NCBI RefSeq assembly: GCF_000224145.3
Contig: NC_020166.2
Span: forward strand, 7,712,050-7,776,049
Source of the DNA: Ciona intestinalis
Lineage: Eukaryota > Chordata > Ascidiacea > Phlebobranchia > Cionidae
Reading direction: 5' to 3'
Length of the DNA: 64,000 nucleotides
The notes beneath the pieces were generated by a model. It did no database searches, was not told where the DNA came from, and saw only the letters and a list, made by a program, of their open reading frames with translations. A program made the position numbers and the translations under genes. Positions within the stretch are counted from its first letter, which is position 1. Each line of letters starts with the position of its first letter. This document shows positions 34,652 to 46,933 of this stretch, piece after piece.

Positions 34652-37600
34652 TTAATAATATTCCGAACCGATCACGATACTTGTCTCATTCCCAAGAATC
34701 TCCGTTGCATGAAACCATTTGTTTGTGTCCAACACAACTGTAATACACATGCATCATGTTACTAATATGTCAAAATGTTTGAAAAAGTATATTAGCAAAT
34801 GCGTCAAGGCTAATGGAATTCTCGTGACATAGCTTTAATTACTGGTTGTAACCTATTAATCTTTGCGAGACAGAGTAAAGACATTCGTTATAAAATGGGT
34901 GCTATGTTTCACACAACCTGCGCCCACTGACTAGTTGATTACCACATACTTGTGGGTGTTTTACAGTAATGTAGCAGCGGTGGGGGGAGATGGGACGCCT
35001 TTGGCTCGCAATATCCAAATATGCAGAACGTGTTTCGAACAATTTACAACGGTCAATGCGAGTTGTGTATATACGGTTTTATAATTATTTGATTGTTCTT
35101 TGTTTTCTACCAAATAGGGCGGGAAACAAAATGAAAAGGTGTCCCATCTTTCCTACCCTAATGAATCGTATCCACATGTATCGTATCCACAACCCTACAC
35201 TGTATATAAAAAAACGCCCGCAATGGCAGCAGTGAAGAGTCTTTAAACTGAGGCTGAATGCAAACACCTATACCCAATTAGCAGTGTTTAAAAGCGTTGG
35301 ATGTATGATGACCCTTACACTTAATATTACTTACTGATATCTCCAGGTTCGACAATTACTTCCATTCTTGGTATGCAGGTTCCATGGCACTCTGGTGGGG
35401 CCTCCAACACCCACTTTTTCGTGCCCTTTATTTGTGCTTGCCACGATGTTGTTCCAACATTGTCAATCTAAAAAGACAAAAAAGTCAACAATATTTTGTA
35501 CATCCGTGCTATAAGCATTGTTCGTTTTCCGCCACGGGTAAATAAGTTACATTCGTTCATTCTTTCTAAGATATACTGCCTGGTATTGTGTCTTGACATA
35601 TTTACATGCATTTGAGCTCCGAAACCCTTTAATCCCATGAAGACCCAATCAATTTTGCTGTGATCTAGCTCGGGAGAAAGGAAGTAGGGCCGCTTGTAAT
35701 GTTGTCTTAGCTCGTTTGCAGCTTTACCGTCACAATTACTCCTTAAAATGTTGGACTTGATATTAACAACTCATTTTTTCTAACACACACACATACACAC
35801 GCACATATGTATACATATATATATATATATATGTGTGTGTGTGTATATATATTTGGTAGAGAGGATAAGAAGATGGGACACCTTTTCATTCTATTTTTTG
35901 TCCCATTTGGTATTAAACAAAAAGCATTCAAAGAAATAAACGTATTTTCACAACTCCAATAGACAGTTATTGACTATTTAAAACACGATCAGGATATTTG
36001 GATATTATGTGCTAAAGGTGCCCTGTCTACCCCCAACTTACTATGTTCTTCCTTGTATGCATTTTTTATGGTAATAAGGAAATAACTTTACAATTGAGTG
36101 AGTATTATGGCAATATAGCAATAACTATAATACTCGCTTACCAACCACAATAATACGGTTCAGTTTCTCCAGCGGCTCTTTCGTCTGACATGTTAACAAA
36201 ATCAGCCATATTATTAACATTAGCTGTTTGATATGGAAAAAATTGGCCAGTTCTTGAATTCTGTTTTTTCAAGTGCCTATATGGGAAATAAAATGAGCAT
36301 CACTTGGTAAACTGACTTATTCACACAATAGAGGCTGGGGTAAGATGGTACATAATTTCATTCTCCTTCATCGTCCCGTTTAGTAGTTAACAAAAATATT
36401 TACAAAATTATATAATCGTATAGCCCCTGTTATGTGCTATATGTAGTCCATCTTACTACACAACACTTTACCAATAATTTATTCGTTTTCTTCGGTAACA
36501 GTGCGGGTAGGACAACATGCGAAAATACGTAACAACAACAAGAAGCGTTCGTTATGCCACTTTAAATTACCTTTGATCCTGGAGAGTATATACCTTTAAA
36601 GTAATCGTAACTGAAGGCATTTTTAGCAGTCCAATTTCGTTGGCCATCTTTTACAAGGATTGGTTGCATACTAAATGCGTACAGATCTAAGAATTCCTCC
36701 TACGCAAAAGAATTTTAATAAGAAAAGTATATGGGAATAAAACCAAACGTTAATTGCCATATGCTTTCTAAATATATAGTACAATGGGGGAAGATGGGAC
36801 ACTTAAGCACATATTGCCAAATAATAAAAGAAAATCCGTAAAAAGAAAATTAAAAAAGCCTCGTCTGACAAAGTGTTCCATCTTCCCCCACCCTACTATA
36901 AGTATTAAAACGGTAAAACTATCCATTACGTATCAGGGAAAAATATAAGGTGAAATAACCAACTAGAATAAAGTGCCTCCAACCCAGAGGTTACGGGTTC
37001 GAGACAAACGGTGACAACAAGCCATTGGTTTCTATTATAGGTTGCCGAATATGTTAGCCATACATTAAAAAAATAATTACTCACAAAGTTACATACGTGG
37101 ATCTCGCAAGCAAGCACGAGGTATAAGAAACATGACACCGGTGTTATAACGACTGTCGCAGGTTAAATTAACAAGTTACATTCACTCACTCATTCATTCA
37201 TTCATTCAGCACGAACTCCACTACATACCTGGCTCAAATTAGAAGCATACTTAATATCTTTAACGTTCACACACTCGCTACAGTTGATAGGGGGTCTAGT
37301 AACAGATAAAATTGAGTACGGCATGAAGTATAAACAACTTGCATCTGGGCCTTCATTAGCTTCATAGTAGTTCATATACCTGCGAAACAGTATATATATA
37401 GAAGGGTGGGAGAAGATGGGACACATAATCTACATATATTCTGAACGTGTTTTAAACAATTAACAACGGTCTATGGGAGTCGTGAGGATACGGTTTTGTA
37501 ATTCTTTAAATGTTCTTTGTTTACCACCAAATGGGACGAGAAAATGGAATGAAAAGGTGTCCCGTCTTCCCCGACCCTTCTATGCCAAAATATTTATAAT

Positions 37601-38171
37601 GTTTCGTTTTCATACAACTTTCCTTTAAAAATATAAATGTAGTTGTGTATAAAACACACAAAATAGTGTGTTTGAAAAATCTGCCTCCGAACCGTTCTGT
37701 TTCAGTACAGATGACGTTTACGTTAGTTACTTTAAACGTATATAGTAGTGTGGGGGGAGACGGGACACCTTTAGCACATAATATCCTAATATCCTAATCG
37801 TGTTTTAAACAATTAACAACAGTCTATAGGAGTCGTGAAGATACGGTTTTATAATTATTCGTGTCCCATCTTCCCCCACCCTACTATATATATACAAAAG
37901 AAACTTACGCTTGTACAGTTGCGTTTCCAAAACTAGTCTCTTTTATAATGGTCAAATACAGTGACGACGGCAGTCCCATCACGATAAAGAATACAATTCC
38001 GGCATACAGAAGCGCTGCATTGCGTTCTTTAAAATTTTTGCCTTCGTATTTGATCTGTCTGACTATTGGCAACTGAACAACGTCTTCGTCTCGTATTCCA
38101 AGCTCCCCCTGCGCTTTCTGTATTATACTGTAAAAGTCCTTTTTCGTTATTTTTTTAGGTTCTATTTCCAT
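34652..38171 (-). CDS. Type II membrane JmjC/cupin-like protein, copy B, 7 exons, one junction out of phase
   Basis: Exons (minus): 38171-37909, 37379-37229, 36699-36571, 36276-36142, 35741-35606, 35467-35335, 34737-34652. Protein is close to copy A throughout (MEIEPKKITKKDFYS, same membrane span, same HID...WFHAT triad). Exon 4 is 4 bases longer than in copy A, because its start reads cagaattcaagaactggcc where A has cagacaaagattgcc. With the matching acceptor the frame is lost. An AG 16 bases further in (exon from 36260) restores it and gives about 338 residues, but the conserved cysteine of 'DCQFFPYQT' becomes glycine in 'TGQFFPYQT'. So copy B is either shifted to a new splice site or a young pseudogene. 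Transcript data would decide. Introns are fuller of MITEs than in copy A. Confidence 0.75.
34973..35161 (+). mobile_element. MITE copy, copy B intron 6
   Basis: 'tagcagcggtggggggagat' to 'catctttcctaccctaatga'. Confidence 0.85.
35500..35570 (+). mobile_element. SINE tail, copy B intron 5
   Basis: 'catccgtgctataagcattg' and 'aataagttacattcgttcatt'; matches the relic in copy A at 31540-31634. Confidence 0.7.
35778..35852. repeat. CA/TA microsatellite, copy B intron 4
   Basis: (AC)n, then (AT)n, then (GT)n, which makes a near-perfect inverted repeat of about 70 bases. Confidence 0.85.
35853..36044 (-). mobile_element. MITE copy, copy B intron 4
   Basis: 'tagagaggataagaagatgg' to 'gtctacccccaacttactat'. 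Copy A lacks it. Confidence 0.85.
36330..36470 (-). mobile_element. Decayed MITE, copy B intron 3
   Basis: 'ggctggggtaagatggtaca' then 'cgtcccgtttagtagttaac'. It is shorter than its twin in copy A (32192-32391). Confidence 0.75.
36776..36900 (+). mobile_element. MITE subfamily 2, complete short copy
   Basis: 'tagtacaatgggggaagatg' + 'ggacacttaagcacatattg' to 'catcttcccccaccctactata'; about 125 bases with a different core from the main family. In copy B intron 2. Confidence 0.8.
36957..37207 (+). mobile_element. SINE, copy B intron 2
   Basis: B-box-like 'ggttacgggttcgagac', 'ttaaaaaaataattactcac', 'gcacgaggtataagaaacat' and a tail 'aagttacattcactcactcattc'. Confidence 0.8.
37398..37583 (+). 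mobile_element. MITE copy, copy B intron 1
   Basis: 'tagaagggtgggagaagatg' to 'cgtcttccccgacccttcta'. Confidence 0.9.
37741..37890 (+). mobile_element. MITE with internal deletion, copy B intron 1
   Basis: 'tatagtagtgtggggggaga' to 'catcttcccccaccctactata', about 45 bases short. It ends 18 bases from the exon 1 donor. Confidence 0.9.
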
Positions 38172-38945
38172 GACGAAATGAAACAGCTCAAAAAGTTGTG
38201 CTACGATTAGAGGCGAACACAGTTACAAAATGTTTGGAACATAGTAAGGGACATTCAGATTATAACCGTCTGCCGGATATTCAAAGAGTTTCCTAGTACG
38301 CAGGCAGCACATCTATATTATTTGAGCGCTTCAACGCTTTCATGCAAGTACAGCTGTTTTTATTGTATAACTCTTTACATGTTACTATAGTGATAAGCGT
38401 CATTGCACGTACGCTGATGCAATATTGTGCACCTAAGGGCCAGGTTGGGGGAAGTATATATTCCTGATCGTGTTTTAAATAATTAACAACGGTCTATGGT
38501 CGCGAGGATACAGATTTTTAATTCTTTGAACTTTCTGTGTTTACTATCAACTGGGACTAGAAATAGTGTCCCGTTTTTTTCCCACCCCACATTTTGTATT
38601 GAAAGCTTCATACAGTAGACACAATATAGGCTTGCATTCCCGTTAAGTTTGCTCAACGCGTTGTCCTTTTAAGTTAAGCACACGCTTGAATCACCGTCCA
38701 TCCAATATTCCGGGTTCATTAAGCGGGAATTTAAAACAACACTGTACAACAGCTTTTGGGGTTGGCTTTTTCATACCAGCACAGAGTGCGAATAGCGGAA
38801 ATACCCTGCCCGCTTCGGTGGTAAACAGCGACGCACGCGCGCGGTCACGCACACACAGCTCGCCTCGTGGAGCACGATATTAGAGAAGAAGTACGCTTAG
38901 ACCAGTCTATTTCTCCTAGCAAACGATCAGTATACATGTTACAAA
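38172..38945. promoter_or_regulatory. Divergent promoter region of JmjC-like copies B and C
   Basis: 774 bases between two head-to-head start codons. It holds a decayed MITE (38443-38590) and a GC-richer stretch at about 38790-38880 next to copy C. No TATA box stands out. Confidence 0.55.
38443..38590 (+). mobile_element. Decayed MITE in the B/C intergenic region
   Basis: 'caggttgggggaagtatata', 'aacaacggtctatggtcgcg' and 'cgtttttttcccaccccaca'. Confidence 0.75.
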
Positions 38946-41900
38946 ATGGCGAGCACTGATAGTGTTACGGTGAAGGATTTCTACAGTCTATTAAAAAAGG
39001 CACAAACGGATCTCGGCATTTCAGATGAAGACATTGGTAATTTGCCATCTGTTAAAACTATAAAGTGGGAAGGGAAAAGATGGACACAGAGAAATGGTGG
39101 AATACTTTATGCAGCTTTTGCTTTTCTGGTCATCTTTGGATTGCCGTCCTCTATGTACATGACCATTCGAAATGAGACAGAATTTGGAAAATCTCTGGTT
39201 TCAAAGTAAGTATTTTGTATAAAAAAATGAGAAATATATTAATATAAAGGGATATTTGTAGTATAAAAATTGTATCAAATGCTTACAGATATCATACATA
39301 CACTCAGTACATTCATATTAACATGCAGTATACATACGATTATAGGCGCCTAACATGGGTATGTAAGGTATCTAGTCTACCCTGAAAGTAAATCAAAAGA
39401 ACCCTTGCCATGAGTATCCAGTATAAATGCATAAACAATTCAAGAGCCTATCTTACAGTCTTAAAATAAACACTATACAGTGGTGAGAGTGCAATGATCA
39501 GTCCAGCCTACTTTCCAATAAAAGCTAATAACGTGACAAGAAGGAAAGATTTTTGCTGATATAAAGTTTTATATTTTAAAAGTTATTGATACACCTTGAC
39601 ACAAAAGTTAGGAGCCTATGTATGTAATAAGATGATGTGTAAGTGCCTTCCATTACTGAGTTGTTTTAAAATCAAATTTGTATGCTTAGACCATAAGCAA
39701 CCGTTGTTTTTAAAAATAGTTTGGTATTTCTTGTGTAATTTGTGATATATGAGTTTCAAAAATGCTGCATTCTGCACACAAAATATAGAAATGTCCGTGA
39801 CTTTAAGAATTTTAAAACCAATGATTTAGAAAACAAAATTCAAATTAGAAAATGCCCTAAATTCCTGATTAAAAATATTTTAGTTTTTTCTTTTAAACAT
39901 AGGAGTAATTTTGCTAGTTTGAAAGAAAATTCGCTTACATGCACATTTGTTTAAAATTAACACTGCTTATAAATCTGTGCAATAAAGGTTAATAGATTTA
40001 AAAAAAATATCCTTCTCACAAAATAAAACTTATTTCAATCCATACCTTGTTTATCATTTGTTTAAAAATAGATACTACAGCTATTATGGAGAAGAAGGGG
40101 CTGTTGACGAGGAGTCTTGTCTTCAACGCATGTCTGAGTTTATGCAGGATCCATTCAGACCCCCTGTGGATTGTAATGAGTGCAGAAATGTCACCGGCAT
40201 AAAATATGTTTCCAATCTCACCCATGTAAGTAATAAACAAAACGGATCAGAATGTAAAAGTTTGGGGTAATGGGCCAATCCTGGCCTAAATCCTAGGACC
40301 CGTGCCGCGCCACGCAACAGGACTTTACCTATAGAATGTGGAAGTTTACACCGGTGTGGTAGTAGGCCTACTGTAATAAATTCTGCACAATGTTATCTAA
40401 TTGTCTGGTGACCTTTTAGATAGAACAGAACAGAATTTTTGATATTTTGTACCTTTATTAAAAAAACCTTGTCTTCTAATCTTTTGAAACTAGATCGAGT
40501 TCAAAAGTTTTATCACTTATAGCCCTCAATGGGTTATTTTCCTATTGGAAAGCTGGTAAAACTGTTCATACAGTTTTGTAATCCTTTTAATTCAAGTTGT
40601 GTTCAACATCTTTTCCCTTTTTTCAGACTCAAACGTTTTTTTATTACTGGTAAGCCAGGCAAATTATTTATTTATATAAAAATGTGATGATTTAGGCCGA
40701 GTTTCTCGACAACTACGCTTTCTCAATGCAACCAGTTCTCATAAAAGACGGCCAAGATGGGTGGACCGCTAAAAATACTTTCAGCTACAAATATTTCAGT
40801 TCAGTTTACAGTCCAGGTTCTGAGGTAATTTTCTAATGTTGCTGCTAGAATTTTAGTTTATCTAATAATATTTTAGGTTTAGTAAAATAACATATATATA
40901 TTGGCTACTTGAAAAATTGTGCATGGAAAAAATGTTTTCACCCACAGTCTGAAAGGAATGATTATTTATTATAGCTCTATTATAGAGCATGAGGTAGTAA
41001 AACGTTTTTTCCTGTACAGTTTTGCTATAAGGTTAAAAAAAGGGTAATTAAATAAAAAAAATAGCTTTAAATTAAAACTGTCTATTTATTGAAATGTAAG
41101 TGACCCATTTATAAAAAGTCCCAAATTATATTAATACAGGCGCTTGAAAAAGTAACTCGTGATTGCCAATTCTTTCCATACCAAACAAAATTTCAAGATA
41201 TCAGCGAATTTTTTAACATGACTGAGGAACGTGCCAGTGGTCAGGGTGCCCCGTGGTACGTCGGGTGGTAAGTCGCTTAAATTCTTTGTTATTTAATAAA
41301 ACGTGCCGTGTGAATCATAGATTTATGACTGATTAATGGCTTTTTACACCACTGCGAAACTGCAGCCGTACTGTTACTGGCCATACGTTGCAGTTTTCTT
41401 TACTTGTTTTTTGAGGATAGTAATGGTAAAAATACGGGTATCATTTTGAATTTTTGGCTCAAAACTAAAATAAAGGCTCCAGTTTTGTTTGCATTTATTG
41501 TAGAACCATACAATATTATTTTTAGCAGTGTAGGCTATTGCATACCTCATAAAAATCTGATAAAATTATCAAACTTCCTTTGATTGTTTATCATACACTT
41601 AAGTGTCAAGTACAGTATACACTTCAAGTGCTGATAAAGAATAAAGATTCCACTTCCTACTTGGTTAATCATTTAATATTTTCAAAGAATCTTAAGCAAA
41701 CATTCGATTTCAGGAGTAACTGCGATGGCAAGGCTGCAAACGAGTTAAGAAAACATTACAAACTTCCTTACTTCCTTCCTCCTGAACTTGATCACAGCAA
41801 AACTGATTGGGTGTTTATGGGATTGCCTGGATATGGTGCCAATTTACATGTATGTTTTGCACAGTCTGTTGTTGAGATTATTGAGTAAGCCTTTAGCCAT

Positions 41901-42713
41901 TATGTGTTGTTGAGATTATCGAGTTCGCCAACTCAGTTAAACTGCCAGCCAGCAGATAGTACCAGCTTTACTTTAGCACAAAGGAAACTGCTCTCTTCAA
42001 CGCTACAGTTACTTCCTGCTTCATCAGCATTTTAGACATTCCATATGTTGTTGCTCACGCTGCTATTTCTACTGTTGGAATACTGTTATACAGTATTTCA
42101 TTATAAATTTGGAGACACTATTTTTAAATTCAATACTTACTGCATGTTACAATTTTATACAAAAAAATCAGGTTTATTTTGGATTTCTAATTTTCAGATT
42201 GATTTTGTGGGTACTCTGTCTTGGCAAGCCCAAGTAAAAGGTATCAAAAAGTGGATTTTAGAAACACCCCCGGAGTGTTATGGCACTTGTGTTACTCGAA
42301 TGGAAGTTATTGTTGAACCTGGTGACATAAGTAAGTTTTGGTTAATGTTAAATCTGTAATAACAAATTTTCTCTTGCCAAATGGCATGGAACACAGTTAA
42401 GCTTTAGTGATTAATGTTATATGCAATTTTGTAGTGTTATGGGTTATGGCTAAATACTGTGGATAAATTACTGTACAAATTTAGGTAGGGGGCTTATGAA
42501 ATGTCCCACAAAAACATAGGGGTTAATTAACTATCGTTGCGGTGCTTCAATAATGTACAAGGGCAATTAATCCAATGTAATAAACCTATTACTAAAAGGG
42601 CAATTTCATGTTTAATTTCATTTCCAGTTGTTCTTGATACCAACAAGTGGTTCCATGCAACAGAAATCCTTGGCGAAGATCCAAGTATTGTCATTGGGTC
42701 GGAGTATTACTAA
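38946..42713 (+). CDS. Type II membrane JmjC/cupin-like protein, copy C, 7 exons
   Basis: Exons: 38946-39205, 40072-40225, 40696-40824, 41140-41267, 41714-41849, 42198-42330, 42628-42713; 341 residues, all phases closed and each intron at the same place as in copies A and B. It opens MASTDSVTVKDFYSLLKKAQ, spans the membrane at about 52-75, and keeps the lumenal cysteines (CNECRNV, SNCDGKA, PPECYGTC). The candidate metal triad is H269-x-D271...H323, in LHIDFVGTLSWQAQ and NKWFHATEIL. PFRPPVDCNECRN and DWVFMGLPGYGA show where all three copies agree most. Identity to A/B by eye is about 55-60%, so this duplication is much older than A/B. Its introns hold almost no MITEs. Probable Fe(II)/2-oxoglutarate hydroxylase-like enzyme of the secretory pathway or cell surface; substrate unknown. 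Confidence 0.88.
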
Positions 42714-44095
42714 GAATTCTTACCAGTTACATAAAACATAAGACCTTACTTCTTTCAATTTATAATTCTAATGTTTAAAATTCATTTAACGTCTCGTAAA
42801 AGTCTTTTAAACGATCTTGAAAAGTTTACAACACTGTCTGGAAGAGGCGGACTGGTTACTTTTGCGTTTGTAAATATTTGATATTTTTTTTATTGCTCGA
42901 ACTATCACTATTGCCATTCTGAGATTATCATGTTTGCTGTTTGTTCTTGTTGGAAAAGTTTTTCCGAGGCGATCATTTTAACTTTTGGGAGGTTTACAAT
43001 TTTTATTACGCCGCTGCCCGTTTATATGTTCCTTATGTGATGACTCGAGTACACATCGTTAAAAAGCTTTTAAGTTTGTGACGTCTTTATTCAGAGATTA
43101 ATTATCATGTGCACTATGTTTGTATGTATGTATGTGTGTGAAGGTACTATCCATTGACGACCTATATCTAACCAAGACACATCTTCAGTTCATTAGGGCA
43201 GTATGTTTTGGATTTTTTATCATCTAGTTTTCAAACTGCACGTCAGCTTTGTTCCACAGTGCCTTTGGTTTGGCACTAATTAACAGTAGACACAAAGTCC
43301 TATTTCCCCCTTTTCCGTTGCCTTATTGTTATTTTAAATTAGCGTTGCATCCTGGCTGTCTACAGAACTTTGTACTATAGTCTAAAATTCTACATGAAAC
43401 TAAAAATGCTTATTATGTTTTTGTTAAACATATCCAATTGCTGTTTCAGGCAGTTCTATTTAAACATTTCTTTTTTTTAAGTCAGTTTCATAAATACCAC
43501 ATGGTACCTGTATTGCTAATTCAAACACAAATTATATCGAATCAACTGTATTTTTCTTAAAACATGTACAACCATTTGTTTATTCTGTTTTTTTTTGTAC
43601 ATAATCCGAATCATTTCAATCCCATTCACTGTTGTGTTGTCGTTTTCATCCAGATTTTGTTACCCAGAACCTATATGCAGGGCCCTTATGTGTGTGTTAA
43701 CACCAGGGCTTGATCAATTCGTCAGTTGGGACTCAAGTGCAATAACTCCTGTAAATATTGTAAATACGTTGGGTGAAAGAGTCGGTACAGTTCGCATGTG
43801 TTACGCGAACGGGCCACTTTACATCTATGCTATTTTTGTCATTGTGAAAATTAATGTTCTGTTCGTTTGTATAAAATTCTATTTTGTTCGCGTTCTAATT
43901 GTTTATGTCATGCTGAAGAAAACGGAATAAATTATTCATCCAGAACTAGGTTCAAATGAGTGAGCACGTATTACTAATTGACATATTATTAATTACCCCC
44001 AGTACCACAACGGTCGATTAAGCTCAATCAAAAACAAACTAGAAGTAACCAACACAGCGGGAACATATGGATGTTTGTATTCAACATATGTAATG
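42714..44095. other. Spacer after JmjC-like copy C
   Basis: T-rich; the first part is probably its 3' UTR. An open frame at 43595-43930 has no recognisable domain. Nothing else is seen. Confidence 0.5.
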
Positions 44096-44100
44096 AATGT

Positions 44101-44294
44101 ATAGTACTGTAGGGTAGGATCGGACAGTTTTTGCACATAATATCCAAACATACTGATCTTGATTTAACTAAACAATTAACAACGGTCTATGGCAGTCGTG
44201 CGATACGGTTTTATAACTCTCTATTTTTTTTAATTAGTACCATTAGACGAAAAAATAGAATGAAAAAGTGTACTATCTTCCCCTACTCTACTAT
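44101..44294 (+). mobile_element. MITE copy
   Basis: 'atagtactgtagggtaggat' to 'ctatcttcccctactctacta'. Confidence 0.9.
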
Positions 44295-44491
44295 AAGCGT
44301 GGTCAATAACATAACACAGCATAAAGTTTATAAGTATTTTTAATTAGGGTACAGAAAATAAGTTAACTATCAGGCAACGAAGAAAAGTGTGCTTTTTTGC
44401 CTAAATACGAATGAGGTATAATAATAAGTTCTATAACGGAGTATAATGAGTGCCACTGTTGGAATTGATATAGTTCACAGTAGTAAGTAAT

Positions 44492-46146
44492 TCATGCTTT
44501 GCTTTTGATTGACTGCAGGTTACGTAGATCTATACACATGACTTGTATGCAATTGTCTTTCAGTTCTGCATGTTTAAATACAGCTTCACCAGTGCGCGAA
44601 TCTCTATACGTTCGCATGTCCACTTTCTTTAAACATTTCGACCCCAATTTGGCGTGAATGGCCAATGCTTTCTCAGATGTTATAAAGCTCAACAGGAAGG
44701 TAAAACCAAGGTCTGCCAACAAATTAGCTTGCCTACAAGGAAACAACAGTATGTAATTGTGTACAGTAGAGGAAGATATATGGGACACCTTTTCATTTCA
44801 TTTCTCGTCCACTTTGACAGTAAACAAAGAACATTCAAAGAATTATAAAACCGTATCCTTACGACTCCCGTATATACCGTTGTTAATAGTATAAAACACG
44901 TTCAGGATATTTTAATCCTATGTTCTAAAGCCAAAGGTGTCCCATCTTACCCCACAGTACTATAGATTGTTTTTGATTTTGAAACATTAAATGCTTGTTT
45001 TAATTAAACATGACAATAAGTAAGACTACATTTACTTTAGTTTTATTCCCCACCGCGTTAATTTAAATCTTTCCGCATTAGGCAACACTCTTAATAATTG
45101 TTCGACGCTTACGCCTAAACGCGCGACATTAAAACTTCTGTGCTTTCTCGTTTTCTCGTTTCTCGTATCCTTCCTACTCGTTTAAGTCTCATTTTGTCTT
45201 TCTTATGTGATTTACCAAGACGTTCATTTTACGTTAAATAAAGCCTATGATGAGTTTAGTTGGTTAAATAGGTTTTCGACAATATTATAGAAAATATACA
45301 GTTTGTATTTTTTTGCGTGCAAAAAAGTGAAGGGTGTATTACTTACCGTATTGTAAGTTCAGTGCCTATTCCACGGTTCGAATATTGAGTAGAAACAGCC
45401 AGCACATCAGCAAGCAGGATACTGGTGATGCCGTGTTCAATCCTTGGAATTAACTCAAACCATTCGTACAGCTAAATAAACAAATTTAAACGCTCGAAAT
45501 GCAGAAACCAGGCCCATTGAGTCAAAGACGGGTTTATAGCAATAATGTGTATAAGTTTTAATCATAAACCATTGCCGTTTCGGCAATGAATATATACCTG
45601 GTTTGGTTCTTTTGCAACTTTTTTGCGAGACCACTGGTTTGGAGCAAAAGTGTCTTGCACGGAGACATAGCATATGATATGACCAATGATATTAGCAACG
45701 GCGAGCCTCGATTATACATATCTTTCTCATTTTCTTCATACGTTAATGTATTCCACAGCACAATAAGGTTTTACTTACTCTTTGCAAATATTGAATTTTA
45801 ATTGGCGTTCGGTTATCATTTTTTATTTTAGGCTTTCTATACAAGTCGCACTCCCCGAAAGTCACGCCGACCAGTTCATTTGTCACGTCATCGAATGCAC
45901 CAAGACTTATGCCTTGCGGGATTGCATCCTGAAACGATGTGAATATAAAATATTTTCAAAAAAATATGCATCACCTAATCGTACCCTAGCTATTTCATCA
46001 GCATAACTCAAAATCTCCTCTTTCGTCATAGAAAGACACTTAGACGTCGACTCACGAGTGACGTAATGTTCAGACAGAAGCGCAATGACGTCATCAATGT
46101 CATCTTCGTTAAGTAACCTGTACGTAATGGAAACTTGCTCGGCCAT
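44492..46146 (-). CDS. Arylalkylamine N-acetyltransferase-like GNAT (insect type), 4 exons
   Basis: Exons (minus): 46146-45985, 45928-45779, 45471-45347, 44732-44492; 225 residues, all junctions in phase. The fold signature is that of the GNAT superfamily in the form seen in insect dopamine/arylalkylamine N-acetyltransferases: N-terminal YRLLNEDDIDDVIALLSEHY, DAIPQGISLGAFDD, a central VLAVSTQYSNRGIGTEL with the acetyl-CoA loop RGIG (about 137-140), then ALAIHAKLGSKCLKK for the helix after the cofactor strand. Catalyses acetyl transfer from acetyl-CoA to an amine; the acceptor cannot be told. It has no signal peptide, so it is cytosolic. The donor of exon 2 (GTAAGT at 45778-45773) was chosen because only it keeps frame with exon 3. 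It could also be a polyamine or glycine acetyltransferase relative, but length and motif order favour the AANAT-like group. Confidence 0.8.
44761..44965 (-). mobile_element. MITE copy, GNAT intron 3
   Basis: 'agtagaggaagatatatggg' to 'catcttaccccacagtacta', 30 bases from the exon 4 acceptor. Confidence 0.9.
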
Positions 46147-46930
46147 GCCTAAAGTTTAGCAGATTTTAGCACAATCTAATAACATGCAAAAAAATCATAA
46201 GTGTATCGCCTATACACGCATTAACACAAGAATATAGCTGTAAAAATAACTGGCTGACCGCTAATACGTTTAGACTCTTTAAATATATAACATTCGTGTT
46301 ATATCATAATTCTTAAAACTGAAGGATCACTGAAAAAGTGGCATTATTTATATGTACACACATTATGTTCTATACTGCTCTCAGTTTATTATAAAAAAGT
46401 GAATCGAATGTTCGCGTGTCAAAGTATCGTGCGGATAGGGCACATCATCAAAGGCCGGCTCCTATGAAAATGCTGCTACTAAGAAGTGTGCTGTCCATAT
46501 CTGTTGTTCTTTCTCTTTTTACTCGAATGTTTTCTTTCTAGTTACGTTCGTTATATTGAAGGTGTTAAATTGCTCAGCTCAAAATGCAATATCTCTTGCA
46601 CTACTATGCCTGTTTATAGTGATCGAATGTCGTGTCGTGATAAGGTAATGTTTATAAGACAGGACATACGGATTACTACGTACGTCATGTAGTGTAGCGT
46701 AATCAAAGTACAGACAAACCCGGAAATAACATAACATCACACACGTATGACGTTACATTTTACAACAATGGCTACTACAGCTTCTCAATTGCTAAAAAGT
46801 GTAATAGTAAGATGGTAATTTTGAATCCTTGCTGAATCATATTAAAACACACGAAATTTTGTAGTTTACATGTTTAAATCATCAATCCGTGCATCGTAGT
46901 TTCACAAAAATAGAATAAAATAATTCATAC
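46147..46930. other. Promoter side of the GNAT gene
   Basis: No gene supported. A hydrophobic open frame at about 46464-46640 is discussed under rejected items. Confidence 0.4.
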
Positions 46931-46933
46931 AGC

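Noticed and set aside
30647-38171. First thought of a Na+/K+-ATPase beta subunit for the type II membrane proteins
   Set aside because: The topology and lumenal cysteines are similar, but the ATP1B sequence signatures are absent, and the C-terminal HxD...PGD...H pattern fits a cupin/JmjC core instead.
43595-43930. Open frame of 111 residues after JmjC-like copy C
   Set aside because: No domain, hydrophobic low-complexity C terminus, T-rich base use, no splice context; probably 3' UTR.
46464-46640. Hydrophobic open frames resembling a signal peptide followed by cysteines
   Set aside because: The cysteine-rich frame has no ATG and a stop just upstream; the frame with ATG stops after 25 codons. 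No phase-consistent exon chain was found.
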